Assembly: GCF_000344685.1 (NCBI RefSeq)
Contig: NW_006920425.1
Location: 207,369-271,368, forward strand
Source: Gloeophyllum trabeum ATCC 11539
Lineage: Eukaryota > Basidiomycota > Agaricomycetes > Gloeophyllales > Gloeophyllaceae
Direction of reading: 5' to 3'
Length of the DNA stretch: 64,000 nucleotides
The notes beneath the pieces were generated by a model. That model ran no database searches, was not told the DNA's origin, and saw only the letters and a program-made list of their open reading frames with translations. Shown here piece by piece: positions 1-10,498 of the stretch. Positions within the stretch are counted from its first letter, which is position 1. Each line of letters starts with the position of its first letter. The position numbers and the translations under genes were made by a program.

Positions 1-1638
1 GTTGCAAAATATCTTAGACCAACCAGACCAACTGAGACGGCACATCAGAAGGTAAGCTCCTACTCCTCACCTGTACAGTAATTTAGCGTCAATAATAAAA
101 TAAACAGGGCCTCGACGGCATACATACTAAGGATCTCCCATGGGTATTCTCTGAGTGACGAGCATGATCCCATAGTGGATGTTGTAGAAAAGGCGACGGG
201 TCAATTATCTATGCTCTTAGTACCAGGAGCATTCATGGTCGACATCCTTCCCTTTCGTTAGTCTCGCTACTCGACAGCAATTCGCAAACAACTAACATTT
301 CCTTTCTTCCTGGTCCAGTGAAGCATCTACCGCAGTGGCTGCCAAAGCTACAGTTCCAAAAGACCGCTGAGCACTGGGCACAGACACTTAAGGTCATGGT
401 CGACTTGCCCTTCGAATTCGTGAAGCAACAGATTGTACGAAATATACGTGTGTGAGCAGTGTCTAGCTGACAGCGTGCTGCAGGATGCTCGCTGCGCCAC
501 GGTTTCCTTCACGCGCTCTGCTCTGGACATGGATGAATACGATGAAACGGTTGTCAAGTGGGCCGCTGGTTCATTGTACTCAGGTATACCTTCCTAGCAT
601 TAGCCTCATCTCCCAGTAACCCACATTCCCATTCCTCCCCAGGCGGCTCTGACACGGTACGCCACAGACCAAGCCCGTCACGTCTCACGTACCCACATCT
701 ACCTAGACCGTCTCAACCATATATGCATTCTTTCTCGCAATGGTGTTATATCCCGAAGCTCAGAGAAGGGCACAGGCGGAGATTGACTCTGTGGTGGGTA
801 CCGACCGACTGCCAACCATCGACGACCGCACCCACCTCCCCTACGTCGATTCCCTGGTGAAAGAAGTGTTCCGTTGCTTCCCGGCGACGCCACTAGGTTC
901 TCTCCAGTCATTGTAGCAGTAGCCACCCGTATGACTAACGTCGAGACGACAGGTGCACCGCATCGCCTGATCAAAGACGACGTCCATGCAGGGTACACGA
1001 TACCGAAAGGATCGATAGTGCTCGCCAATATCTGGTAAGTAAGTAGGGTTGCGAGTCGCAGCTGCCAAAATATCGGAATGAACTAGCCGCTCCCACAGGT
1101 GGTTCCTGCACGACCCCAAGCGATATTCGGACCCGCACATGTTCGACCCGACACGCTACTCTGCTCAACCACACAGACCCGCTGACCCTGATCCCCTCTC
1201 CATATGCTTTGGTTTTGGCAGACGGTAGGCATTTGTTTCATTCCCATGTACCGGGCAAGCACGGTGACATCTCCTGTGCACGACAGGTCCTGTCCTGGTA
1301 TGCACACCTCCTATTGTAGTATTGCAGAGCATGACCACCAGTGCTCAACTGTCTATCATTTGCCAGGCTCCCTCCTAGCGGACTCCGTGGTCTTCCTTGC
1401 CTGTGCATCGTGTCTGGCTGTTCTGGACATACAAAAAGCAACCAAGGCGGATGGGTCACCCATCGAGCCGGTGTATAGGAGCACGAAAGGAATCATCAGG
1501 TAGCAGTACGCTAATACGCACTCGGACGATGTACTCACAGATCCGCCACTTTACAGCCACCCGATGCCATTCGAGTGCATGATTCGGGCACGGTCCGAGA
1601 GGGCTGCGGCGCTGGTGCGCACAGCAGCTGCCAGTTGA
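1..1638 (+). CDS. Cytochrome P450 monooxygenase, 5' end outside the window
   Basis: Heme-thiolate monooxygenase, probably ER-anchored. The N-terminus lies before base 1. Splicing about nine short introns gives one uninterrupted reading frame. It carries the I-helix motif GGSDTT (about 640-705), the K-helix ExxR as KEVFR (near 862), a degenerate PERF region FDPTRYS (near 1145) and the heme loop FGFGRRSCPG with its cysteine ligand (spliced across an intron near 1225-1290). The protein ends SERAAALVRTAAAS at 1638. One 49-nt intron (435-483) restores the frame between the helix ending FVKQQI and the next exon. The family resembles basidiomycete P450s usually labelled O-methylsterigmatocystin oxidoreductase-like, but the substrate cannot be read from sequence. 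It heads a run of oxidoreductases beside a repeat-peptide precursor at 6.1-6.8 kb. Confidence 0.9.
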
Positions 1639-2133
1639 AGTTCAAGACTTTAGCGCATCATGTGGAGTCTTCTGTACCCTGCACACTGTGGCTCGAAGTT
1701 GTAAGACATTCGAAAGCTATGCCCAAATCAAATACTCAGCACCGGAACCAAGGGAAAATAGACTGAACCTAGGCTGCTAAAGCTACCCGTTCTCAGGTCT
1801 CAGGCCTCAGCGTCCGCGCTGCTCTAGGACTACTTACTTATCATGTTACCACCAATTACAACAGATGTTGGGTCCTACATTGTACCGGTACTGCGCAACA
1901 TCGGGCACGGAATTACTAGTATCCTGAGGGCGACTCGATCATCATCATTTACTGCTCTTCCGACCCGTCGCAGACAGGCCAAATCAAAAGTCATGGAGAT
2001 TTTCTTGCTCCCAGTTTTTGGTCGGAAGTTAGGCTCACACGGCACCAGAGGTAAACTTGCCGTTCATCAAAAGTATGATCAGTCACCAGGGAAGGCCGGG
2101 ATTAGTCAATCTCCCAATGAGTCCATCCCCATC
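1639..2133. other. Intergenic, shared 3' flank of convergent genes
   Basis: Separates the P450 from the convergent alcohol dehydrogenase. The plus-strand reading frame running through 1843-2805 is the antisense shadow of the dehydrogenase. I see no gene here. Confidence 0.6.
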
Positions 2134-3761
2134 TCACACCAAATCCTGCGTCAATACAAACCGATACCTCACATCATTCCTCTTCAGCCTCTGAATAGCC
2201 TGTGCCGCCTCCCTCATCGGCATCTCCTCAATCCTATACGACAAATCATCAGCATCTCCCCAACGCACACGCGCTCCATCCAATCTCCCAATAAACACCG
2301 ATGCCAAAATATCAGAACACCACAACCAATAAGACAAACCCCTCGCAGCAAACAATACACAAAACAATACTGGAGAATAAACGGAAACACAAACACAAAC
2401 GACTCACCAAGGCCTGATCCCCTTCTCCGCCGCCAACCCCAGCATCTCCGCCGCCTCCCGCTTACTCCCGACCCGCGACCCGCCCAGAAAGCACCCGTTC
2501 GGGTTGAGGTCAAACGCACTGAGCTGCGGAAGCGGCCCGTCCGGCAATCCCACCGTTATAAACTTGCCGTGCACCCAGAGCATGCTGAGGTACTGCTGCA
2601 GCGGCATGCCCTCCGCCACGTCGCGCGTGGAGATGATCAGGTCGAGCGTGCGTGCGAGCGGTTTGGCAAAGTCGCCCTTCTGTTTGAGTTTTCGGGGTGT
2701 CAACGAGATAGAAGAACGCAAGAGGGAGAGGCACGCACGTCGTCGGTCATGATGACGTGGTCCGCGCCCATCTTCTTGATATCCTCGACCTTGCTCTCGT
2801 CGTGAGTGAACGCATACACCTCCGCGCCCATCGCCTTCCCGAACAGGATGCCGTAGTGTCCCTGTAGTGTCGGTTATTGGATTCAACCTTCGAGGTACAT
2901 AGTAAGTGAAGAGAGGTACTCACAATCCCGCCAATGCCCACGATGCCCACCTTCTTGCCAGGTCCGGCGCCGTTGCGCTTGAGCGGCGAGTAAATCGTGA
3001 GCCCGCCGCACAGCATCGACGCCGCGTCGCGCGACTCAACGCCGTCCGGAATGGGGAACACGAACTGCTCGTGCGCGCGGATGGCGCTCGCGTACCCGCC
3101 CTGCGTCACCATTCCATCAGGGTACCTGTCGGCCTTTGCAGCCGTTAGCAGCGGGCGGCGGTGACGGGGGAGGACTCACGTAGGTGAGGACGGAGCGCGG
3201 GCAGTAGTTCTCGTTGTCGGACCTGCACGCTCGGCAGGAGTAACAGCCGCCGATTAGGGCGCCCACGCCCGCGCGGTCGCCAACTTTGAGGTCTTTGACT
3301 TCAGAACCGACGCGAGTCACTTTGCCGACGATCTCGTGGCTACATAGTCTGGCCGTGAACGATCAATTACACAATAGTAGTGGAGGGCGACATACCCGAC
3401 TACGAGAGGGAATGGGACCTTGCCCCAACTTCAAGTTGTTAGTTGGCAAGGAGGGGAGGGTGCGCGATAGAATGTACTGACCCCTCGGTGATAGTATGTA
3501 CGTCCGAGCCGCACACACTAAGTCAAAATCACAAGGTCATGAGCGTTGGTAACAGTGGTACCGCGCGACTCGCCCGCAATGCGTGATAGTGATCTCGACG
3601 TCCGTTTCCTTCCACGTCTTCGGCTTGATGTCGATAACTTTCAAGCCTCCCTTGCACTATAACCACAGAGTCAGAAGACGTTCAACTACCGAGCATCGAG
3701 AGGACCGTACCCAGCTCTGGCCATCGAGAGCAGCGTAGCCTTTGAACTCGACCTGAGACAT
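2134..3761 (-). CDS. Zinc-dependent alcohol dehydrogenase, ADH6/cinnamyl-alcohol type
   Basis: Medium-chain zinc alcohol dehydrogenase, expected to be cytosolic and NADP(H)-linked, interconverting aldehydes and alcohols. Starting at the ATG ending at 3761 (MSQVEFKGYAALDG), spliced exons give in order: the catalytic-zinc motif HCGVCGSDVHT, the segment VVGHEIVGKVTRVGSEV, the structural-zinc loop with four cysteines CYSCRACRSDNENYC, the Rossmann glycine motif KVGIVGIGGIG, and the C-terminus VRYRFVLTQDLV ending at 2134. This order and these motifs fit yeast ADH6/ADH7 relatives. The intron at 3518-3573 appears to use a GC donor (GCGAGT), since no GT donor keeps the CGVCGSD motif in frame. Divergent from the flavin oxidoreductase at 4289, with a shared intergenic promoter. 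Confidence 0.92.
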
Positions 3762-4288
3762 GGTATACGCAAAGGGAACGGGAGGAATCGTAAGGGGGTA
3801 TCCAAGAGCAGACGCAAGAAGGGGAAAGAAGGGATGGACGCATGCTCGGGACTAACGGGGGCTTTATACGTCCGTGGTGTAATTAAACCATGGTCGACAC
3901 TTGCGCTGGCAGAAACAAACGGCAGATTCGCGATTTATTGCGGTTGAACTTGAGTTGTGTCGTTTATGTCAGTTCGTCGCTGGATCTGGAAAGTCCGAGT
4001 CGGGTCGACTGGAGTGAAAGACGGAACGTTGGACGTCGACGCGGAGGGCGACGCTGATTGGCTGAAGCCTGCACCTCCTTCGATCAACGCTCCCGGCCAA
4101 TCACAGCCGCGCTCTCAAAATACACAAGTGCAATCTAATCAGTCACCGTCTCATCCCACGACACCCCTCCATTCTCGTCCCCTCTTCGTCTTCAACATGG
4201 CAAACGTTTCCCATAGCATGAATAATCGCCTCCACGGTCCCCGCCAAGCGCATATATGCCCGCGGAAATCGCCACCCTCCCTAACACC
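3762..4288. promoter_or_regulatory. Divergent promoter interval between dehydrogenase and flavin oxidoreductase
   Basis: About 530 bp between the two divergent start codons, room for shared regulation of two NAD(P)H-linked reductases. The small plus-strand open frame at 3957-4292 has no recognisable product and overlaps the leader of the next gene. An upstream ATG at 4198 lies in a different frame and could act as an upstream open reading frame. Confidence 0.45.
3863..3868 (-). promoter_or_regulatory. TATA box of the alcohol dehydrogenase gene
   Basis: TATAAA on the minus strand about 100 nt before the ATG at 3761, inside the roughly 530-bp interval shared with the divergent flavin oxidoreductase. 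Confidence 0.5.
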
Positions 4289-5603
4289 ATGACCGCCGTC
4301 CCCAAACTCTTCCAGCCCACCACCCTCGGCCCGCTCGCCCTCTCGCACCGCGTCGTCCTCGCCCCGCTCTCCCGGCGCCGCGCGAGCGCCGCGCACGTCC
4401 CCGGCGAGCTCGCCGCGACCTACTACGCGCAGCGCGCCAGCGTCCCCGGGACACTCCTCATCTCCGAGTCCACCGAGATCGCCGCCAAGGCGGGCGGGTC
4501 GGCGAACACGCCGGGCATATGGAGCGACGAGCAGGTCGAGGGGTGGAAGCGGGTGAGCTCTCCGTCGCGTAGTGCGTGGCAGTGCTGATGCGCGCAGGTC
4601 ACGGACGCGGTGCACGCGCGCGGCTCGTACATCGTCTGCCAGCTCCGCGCGCAGGGGCGCGCCGCCGACCCCGCCGTGCTCGCCGCCGACGCCCCCGGCG
4701 CGCCGTACGTCTCCTCCTCCCCCACCCCGCTCTCTTCCCGGCCCTCCCCCCCGCGCGCCTTGACGATCCCCGAGATCGACGAATACTTCTCCCTCTACGC
4801 CACCGCCGCGAGGAATGCGCTAAAGGCGGGGTTCGACGGCGTGGAGGTGCACGCCGCGAACGGGTACCTCGTCGACCAGTTCCTGCAGGACGTCGTGAAC
4901 AAGCGCGAGGACGCGTACGGGGGGAGCGTCGAGCGGCGGTGCAGGTTCGCGCTGGAGGTCGTGGACGCCGTGGTGCGAGTGGTGGGCGCGGAGCGGGTGG
5001 GGATACGGTTGAGCCCCTGGGCGACGTTCAACGGTGCGCCCCTCCTCCCTCCCTCTCCTCCTACCCCCTTGACGTAACCAGACATGCGCATGCCCGACCC
5101 CGTCCCGACCTTCTCCCACCTCGTCTCCTCCCTCCGCGCCGCCCACCCGAGCCTAGCGTACCTGCACCTCGTCGAGCCGCGCGCGGACGGCATCTTCGAC
5201 CGCGAGCCGCCGCCGGGCGAGTCGAACGACTTCATCCGCACCACCTGGTCCGCCCCGGGCGGCCACGACGACGGGCGGCGCATCATCAGCGCGGGCGGGT
5301 ACACGCGCGCCCTGGCGCTCGACGTCGCCGAGCGCACGCGCGACCTGGTCGCGTTCGGGCGGTTCTTCATCTCCAACGTGCGTCCTCCCCCGTCCTTGAT
5401 CTGTCCTGCGTGCGCTGATTTTGGTTGGTGATGACCAGCCGGACCTCCCGACGCGCCTCCTCAAGAACCTCCCGCTCGCGCCGTACGACCGCAAGACGTT
5501 CTACACGCCGGGCCCGGAGGGGTACACCGACTACCCCTTCGCCGACGCAGAAGACTCCCCCGCTCCGACGGCAGCCGACCCTCCAACCCCAACCTCGCGA
5601 TAA
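4289..5603 (+). CDS. NADH:flavin oxidoreductase, old yellow enzyme family
   Basis: FMN-dependent ene-reductase that reduces activated C=C bonds with NAD(P)H. The N-terminus [22 protein letters not shown] is diagnostic of the family (quoted in parts: start KLFQPTTLG, then HRVVLAPL). Downstream are [19 protein letters not shown], the substrate-binding His-Asn pair in [25 protein letters not shown], and the FMN-phosphate region [13 protein letters not shown] followed by [16 protein letters not shown]. Introns at 4553-4598, about 5034-5081 and about 5378-5440 restore one frame. An in-frame ATG at 4256 would add 11 residues. I prefer 4289 because family members begin just before KLFQP. GC is high and codon usage strongly C/G-ending. 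Divergent from the dehydrogenase, and about 530 bp from the 3' end of the repeat-peptide precursor. Confidence 0.93.
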
Positions 5604-6133
5604 CTACCAGTACGTTTTCTCCGACCAGTCACAACTGGGACGAATCAGCACTAAGGCAGTCCCTCCTTTGTCTGTAGTAGTCTACACGGGGCGCGCCAGA
5701 CACCCGGACCATCGATGCCCAGCCTCGTGCTGGAGATTCGTCATCGCGCAGTGCTCGTGATACCTCGCGCAGTTTCACTATCGTTATTACTGCGTGGCCC
5801 CGTATATGCATAGTACACCCCACTCGTCCCTCCCCCCTTTTATTTTTTCTCGACCAGACACACATCCCAGCGCATCTATTGATCAGCATATAGCCGGATA
5901 GAGCAGACAGTGGGAAGACATCAGACAGACAGTAGATAGATAGATAGACGAATAAAACTAGACGACGATAAACAGGCATTATACAGCTCGTTACGGTTTA
6001 TCCCCTCCCTTCCCTTCTTCCTCTACCGTGAGATTCATACAACAACGACAACGACATCCCACAACAAAACGAGCGCAGACCGGCGAGAATAAAAGAGAGG
6101 GGTGTAGAGGCGATGGTGGGTGGGGTGGGGAGA
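5604..6133. other. Intergenic, convergent 3' flanks
   Basis: Between the flavin oxidoreductase and the converging repeat-peptide gene. It contains a short TAGA/CAGA simple repeat near 5920-5950. No gene seen. Confidence 0.6.
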
Positions 6134-6559
6134 CTACCAGTCGGAAGCCCGCTTCCAGTCGCTGGCGGGCTCGGGCTCGGGCTCGCGTTTCCAGTCGCTT
6201 GCCCTCTTCCAGTCGGAGGCGCGTTTCCAGTCGGAGGCGCGCTTCCAGTCGGATGCAGGCTCGGGTTCGCGCTTCCAATCCGAGGCGGGCTCAGGCTCGC
6301 GTTTCCAATCGGAAGCGGGCTCCGGTTCGCGTTTCCAGTCCGACGCCCGCTTCCAGTCCGACGCCCGTTTCCAGTCCGAGGCGCGTTTCCAGTCGCTCGC
6401 GGGCTCGGGCTCCCTCTTCCAGTCTGAAGCTGGTTCGGGCTCGCGCTTCCAGTCGCTCGCCCGCTTCCAGTCACTGGCCCGCTTCCAGTCACTGGCCCTC
6501 TTCCAGTCGCTCGCGGGCTCGGGCTCAGGCTCAGGCTCGCGCTTCCAGTCGGACGCGCG
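6134..6559 (-). repeat. Coding tandem repeat of ASDW-KR units
   Basis: The last exon of the precursor: 18- and 30-nt coding units, with 18 copies of ASDW and seven EP-containing spacers. Five different serine codons and four alanine codons are used for the same positions, so the units are not a recent slippage product. Confidence 0.9.
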
Positions 6560-6795
6560 CTGTATAGTAGCAGGCAAAGCCATGAGAACCATGATTAATG
6601 AAGAAAGGGGGGGGGACTCACAGCGACTACGTCGGCCCTGGCCTCGACAACGGGGCTGCGCGCAACCAGATCGCGAGTCTCCTAAAGACGGGGTAAGTAA
6701 GAACCCGCGCACGCCACGGAGGGACGCACCACGGGAGCGGCGCGGGCGACGGCGAGCGCGGAGGCAAAGACGGCGAGCAGGGCTTGGACGCGCAT
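6134..6795 (-). CDS. Secreted Kex2-processed repeat precursor with 18 ASDW units
   Basis: Three exons (6795-6730, a 60-nt exon near 6640-6700, and 6559-6134) encode a protein of about 183 residues. Residues 1-20 form a signal peptide (MRVQALLAVFASALAVARA). A short acidic/basic pro-segment follows (ETRDLVARSPVVEARADVVA). The remaining 141 residues are 18 exact copies of the tetrapeptide ASDW joined by 17 Lys-Arg pairs. Seven of the joints also carry two, three or four Glu-Pro dipeptides directly before ASDW. The protein ends ASDW-stop. Lys-Arg is the Kex2 site, and X-Pro dipeptides are the substrate of Ste13-type dipeptidyl aminopeptidase, so processing should converge on one tetrapeptide. Ser and Ala codons vary between copies while the peptide does not. 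No known function is recognised. Alternatives are a RiPP core or a signalling peptide. Confidence 0.88.
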
Positions 6796-6863
6796 GGTGT
6801 GTTTTGTTGGTGTGGTGTCGGGGAGGACGAGTGGATGAGGACCCGGCGATCAGAGGGAGGCAC

Positions 6864-6872
6864 GTTTATATA
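6864..6872 (-). promoter_or_regulatory. TATA box of the repeat-peptide precursor
   Basis: TATATAAAC on the minus strand, about 70 nt before the ATG at 6795, a typical distance here. It supports the minus-strand gene model. Confidence 0.55.
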
Positions 6873-9536
6873 CGCCAGGGCATCGCCAAGGCAGGCGAGG
6901 GCGGGAAACCTTAACGCGGGCGTGCCTGACGTGCCTTGAAGTTGCAAAGGTGCCCGAGCCCGCAGGCAGCCAACAAAAGGCACGCGTCTGTCACCCGGCC
7001 CTGCAATTATCGCGTATACTTGCCCTGCACAATAACCACGAACGCGTGCATCTGTTTCGATTGACTGTGGGCGGACTCGAGACAATGAAGAAGAGGGCCA
7101 CACTCGCCAGGCACCCGTTGTGAAAGCCCACTGCGTCATCGCACCCGCATCCCAGATCCGATCTCATCTCGGGCCTCGGCCCACGCAGATCCTCCCAATC
7201 TCGATCCCCCTTCATATTTCGGCATGCGTGCCTCGCACTGCAGGGTTGAACGCGCTCGCGAAATGTGCGAACGGGGTCCTGCGCGTTTGGGCGGGGATGC
7301 ACCTGAGCCCAGTCCCCGGTCGCCGCACCTATGAACACAAAGGCGGTCATAATGAAATGAGCCGGACACAAGCCAGGGCGGTCTGTCTTGAAAAGGAAGA
7401 AGCCACCAGGACCCGCTCCTAAAACGACGATCGTCGTGACCTTTACCCGCATGCTCGGCAGCAACGCGAAAGGCTCAGCCGCTCCGGGCCAATCGGTGAA
7501 GGTTCCGGCAGATACGCTCCGCCAGTCAGGCGCGCCCGGGCGAAGAGCACAATCGCACGGGCGCGGAAGCATCCTCGATGTGCTCTGTAGGACTTCGAGG
7601 GCAGCAATACGTCCGCAAGCAATCGGTCCAATCGCCACGCAGCGGAAGATAACTCGTTCGCAGGATGCTATAATCACAATTGCGCGGCGTAAGACATGGT
7701 GAGACAAGACCCGGGTATCTAAGCAGATCTACGGTCACGACAACACCGCGTCCGAGCTCTCCTTGTCTCCCAGCGGCGCCGAGAACGGAGCACTCACAAG
7801 AGCAAAACCGCGTCTGTCTGTCCCCAGCTTCGCACCATGCGCATATTGTACCGTAGCTCGTGCCCGGGGATACGGACCGAGCCGAGTAGCCCACGACCAC
7901 CACTTGCCGTCATTGCGAATACTCAAAGTAAGCTAAGAAATTCTTGAACCTCAGCCACAGGAACCACCCCGCTAGACAGAACACCTACGTATACCCGCAA
8001 TCACGAGGCTACGTCGGTCCTCGGGATCAACGCCGCTTACGCGTCTCGCAGCACAATACTCCTCTGCACGGCGGACGACGACTCTCCGTCCGCCCAGCGA
8101 CGGCAGGATCGGGATCCTGGTGACAGAACAGCGCCCACACTCGGAGCTGCGCCGTCGTTCCTGTTTTCCGATGCCTCGCCGAGACATCGCAGCACATCGT
8201 TCCTTCAGACATGAGGTAAGTAAGCACGACGCACGTCCAGCCAGCCACGCGCACCCGGCGACGAGACCCTCCCGGCCCAGCAGCGGAAACATCCTCCCGC
8301 GCGAACCAGCGCCAACCCACACCCGCCCGATCAGGCAGCCTGCTCGCAAGGACGGCCTGCTTATCACGACAGCCTCGGGTTCCCAGACACAGCAGGCGAG
8401 CCACGCGCGACAAGGCCAAACACGCCTTTCGCAGCGCACGAGAACGCAGCAGAGGAGAATGCTTCAGTGACAAGCTCCCCCCCCCCTCTCTCAACCGCGC
8501 CGGATGGGCACTATGTGAATGTCCCACACCGTCCGCAGCTGGACACACCCACAGCCTGCCGTATCGTCCCAAGAAGTGGAACACACCGACCTGCCAAGCC
8601 GCGGCGTCCCCGTCCTCGACCCAAGCCAGGCATTCGTCAACTCTCAGCCACAGGAACCAGGTCGAGTCAAAAGAGGGCCCGCCCGTAATGGCGGGCACGC
8701 AGCGCACAGGCGATACCGGTTGCACGCAATCCGAGTCGCCTCGCGGGCACGATATCGCCTGTGGTGCTGGAGGCGGCCTTCGCGCCGCAGGGTCTTCTTC
8801 GTGTCCCGCGGCTCAGCGGCACTACCACCGGGCTAGTCGTCTCGCGCGCGTCGCGGGTGGACAACAGCCAGGAAAGCGATCGCCGGGCGCTCACACGTGC
8901 CCGACGAGCGTCCTATCTGCCAGCTCGGAGGACGGGGCACGGGCGTCGATATACGCGCCTTCCTTCCGCGTCGGCGCTGCCACCGATCCGTCAGGCGGAC
9001 GGACGGACGGACGCGTCACCCACCCGGCGGTTGGACAAGGATCGAGTTTTACCACAGGAGGGCGGGCTGCGGTCGAGCCTGCCACAAACGCGGGAGATGG
9101 CACTGTCAAGGTGGTAGAGACGAAGTACGGGATACGATACCAAGGGGCCCGCACCACACTGCCGCGGACGTCAGAGTATAAGATGCTGTGAGATCAAACA
9201 GGAATTCCAGACGAAATACACACGACAGCCTTCTGTAGGACGACCGTCCCTACGCAACGCAGCAGCGGCTTGCGACCCCACACGGTGTGAGTTGACTGCA
9301 TGCGGTGCAACCCACCGCTGCGGCACGCAAGGGTTCCATCCGGGGACAGGGCGGGTAGAAGGGAGCGAGCAACACAATGATGCGGTGGATTGTGGATTGT
9401 GCATATCAGCGATTACTGTCCTTCTGCCCAGGCCGGGCAAGTCAATAACAATGCGGTACAAGGGACAAGCAAAGTACGAGGCTATGAGATGTACGTACCA
9501 CACCATAACGGACGTCAAGTATAACATGGTGAAACA
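6873..9536. other. GC-rich intergenic stretch without a recognised gene
   Basis: About 2.6 kb with many overlapping open frames on both strands, the longest 238 codons on the minus strand at 6991-7707. All are rich in Arg, Pro, Gly and Cys, with no recognisable motif, as expected from random frames in GC-rich DNA. A CGGA microsatellite run lies near 8997-9015. The only structure I can support is the direct repeat at 9123-9235 versus 9472-9575. Confidence 0.5.
9123..9235. repeat. Diverged direct copy of the 3' end of the NmrA-like gene
   Basis: Similar in the same orientation to 9472-9575, sharing a GGACGTCA-AGTATAA block and AAACAGG. On the minus strand both copies encode a tail of the form ISSG(I/V)PV followed by a stop. 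This looks like an old partial tandem duplication of the neighbouring gene's end. Confidence 0.6.
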
Positions 9537-10498
9537 TTAAACAGGTACGCCAGATGAAATGAAGGATACGACCCTGTCCTTCGCCACCTCCTCCTTCGAC
9601 TCGCTAATCAGCCGCTCCTTCTTTAGTCCCAGGAGCCTGTAGATTCCCCAGGCAGTTTCGGCACATGGGACATCCAACACCAGTTGCACCAAATATGAGG
9701 CTAAGTGGTAGCGAGTAGCCTCAAAGGGGGCCACTCCCGTTTGCGAGGATGGATTGCAAGGTGGTAGATCTGAGGGTTCTCTGGGATACGGTTTGTACTA
9801 ATGACTCACGGCTCTGGAGTAGGGAACTGCCCCTGGTTCTGCTATGATCGAGGCAGAACTCGGTAGAACAGGAAATGACATGTCGGGTACACCCATAGCC
9901 TGGATAGCATATCAATACCATTGCGCACTACGAAGTTTTGTCCCTTGCCTACTTACCACGGCAGTTTTAGGTCATCCCGAAGGAGATCCAGGAACAAACG
10001 CTTGCCTACGATGAAGAAAGATGTGTCGCGCTGAATAGTGTGAGTGGCATACGCATGCTCACTGGTTATGGAGAACAAAAGTGAGACATAATCCCTTATC
10101 CCTCATCATGCACTCACGCAGGGACGAACACCTGAACTCCCGCCTCCTTAGCAGCTCTGGCCACTGCTTCCCGGGCCTGGAATCATGGTAGATGTCCCAC
10201 ATGCTTCACATCCTTGGCGGTTAAGCCAGAGTCGTCGCCTATGGCTGAAATAACGACGTCTACCCCCTGTGAGCACATACAGCAACTGGCTGTGTCTATC
10301 AGGCATTCCATATGCAATCGGGTGAATACTGGTATTCAGCCCGTGTGGGAGGAAAGAGAATTTATTCAGGCTACTGTGCCTGGTAAGAATTCGAAGAGAA
10401 GGGAAGACCGCAAGTGGGTGAGTAGACAGGGAGGATACGACTTGTCGGCCCACATTCCCTGTGGCACCCAGTACTGCGATGGTACGATGGTCTGACAT
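9537..10498 (-). CDS. NmrA-like NAD(P)-binding protein, possibly decaying
   Basis: The start at 10498 gives MSDHRTIAVLGATGNVGRQV, with the Rossmann glycine motif GATGNVG typical of NmrA/isoflavone-reductase-like proteins. A later exon gives GVDVVISAIGDDSGLTAKD and then AREAVARAAKEAGVQVFVPA, the matching family landmarks. Further exons read EHAYATHTIQRDTSFFIVGK and, at the end, LVQLVLDVPCAETAWGIYRL through ISSGVPV, stopping at 9537. Joining the second and third pieces needs either a very short 33-nt intron or acceptance of an in-frame TGA (near 10180), so the gene may be a pseudogene. The C-terminal half does not clearly match the family. The 3' end is duplicated downstream. Confidence 0.6.

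Noticed and set aside
1843..2805. 320-codon plus-strand frame
   Set aside because: Antisense to the alcohol dehydrogenase exons; its composition is dominated by reverse-complement artefacts.
6120..6914. Plus-strand 264-codon repeat frame (FQS, GSGS units) over the peptide precursor
   Set aside because: It is the antisense of the ASDW repeat. Only the minus strand has a signal peptide, a TATA box and splice sites that keep the frame.
6991..8725. Several minus-strand frames of 150 to 240 codons in the GC-rich stretch
   Set aside because: No family motif, no splice-joined continuation, and similar open frames exist on both strands, as expected from high GC.
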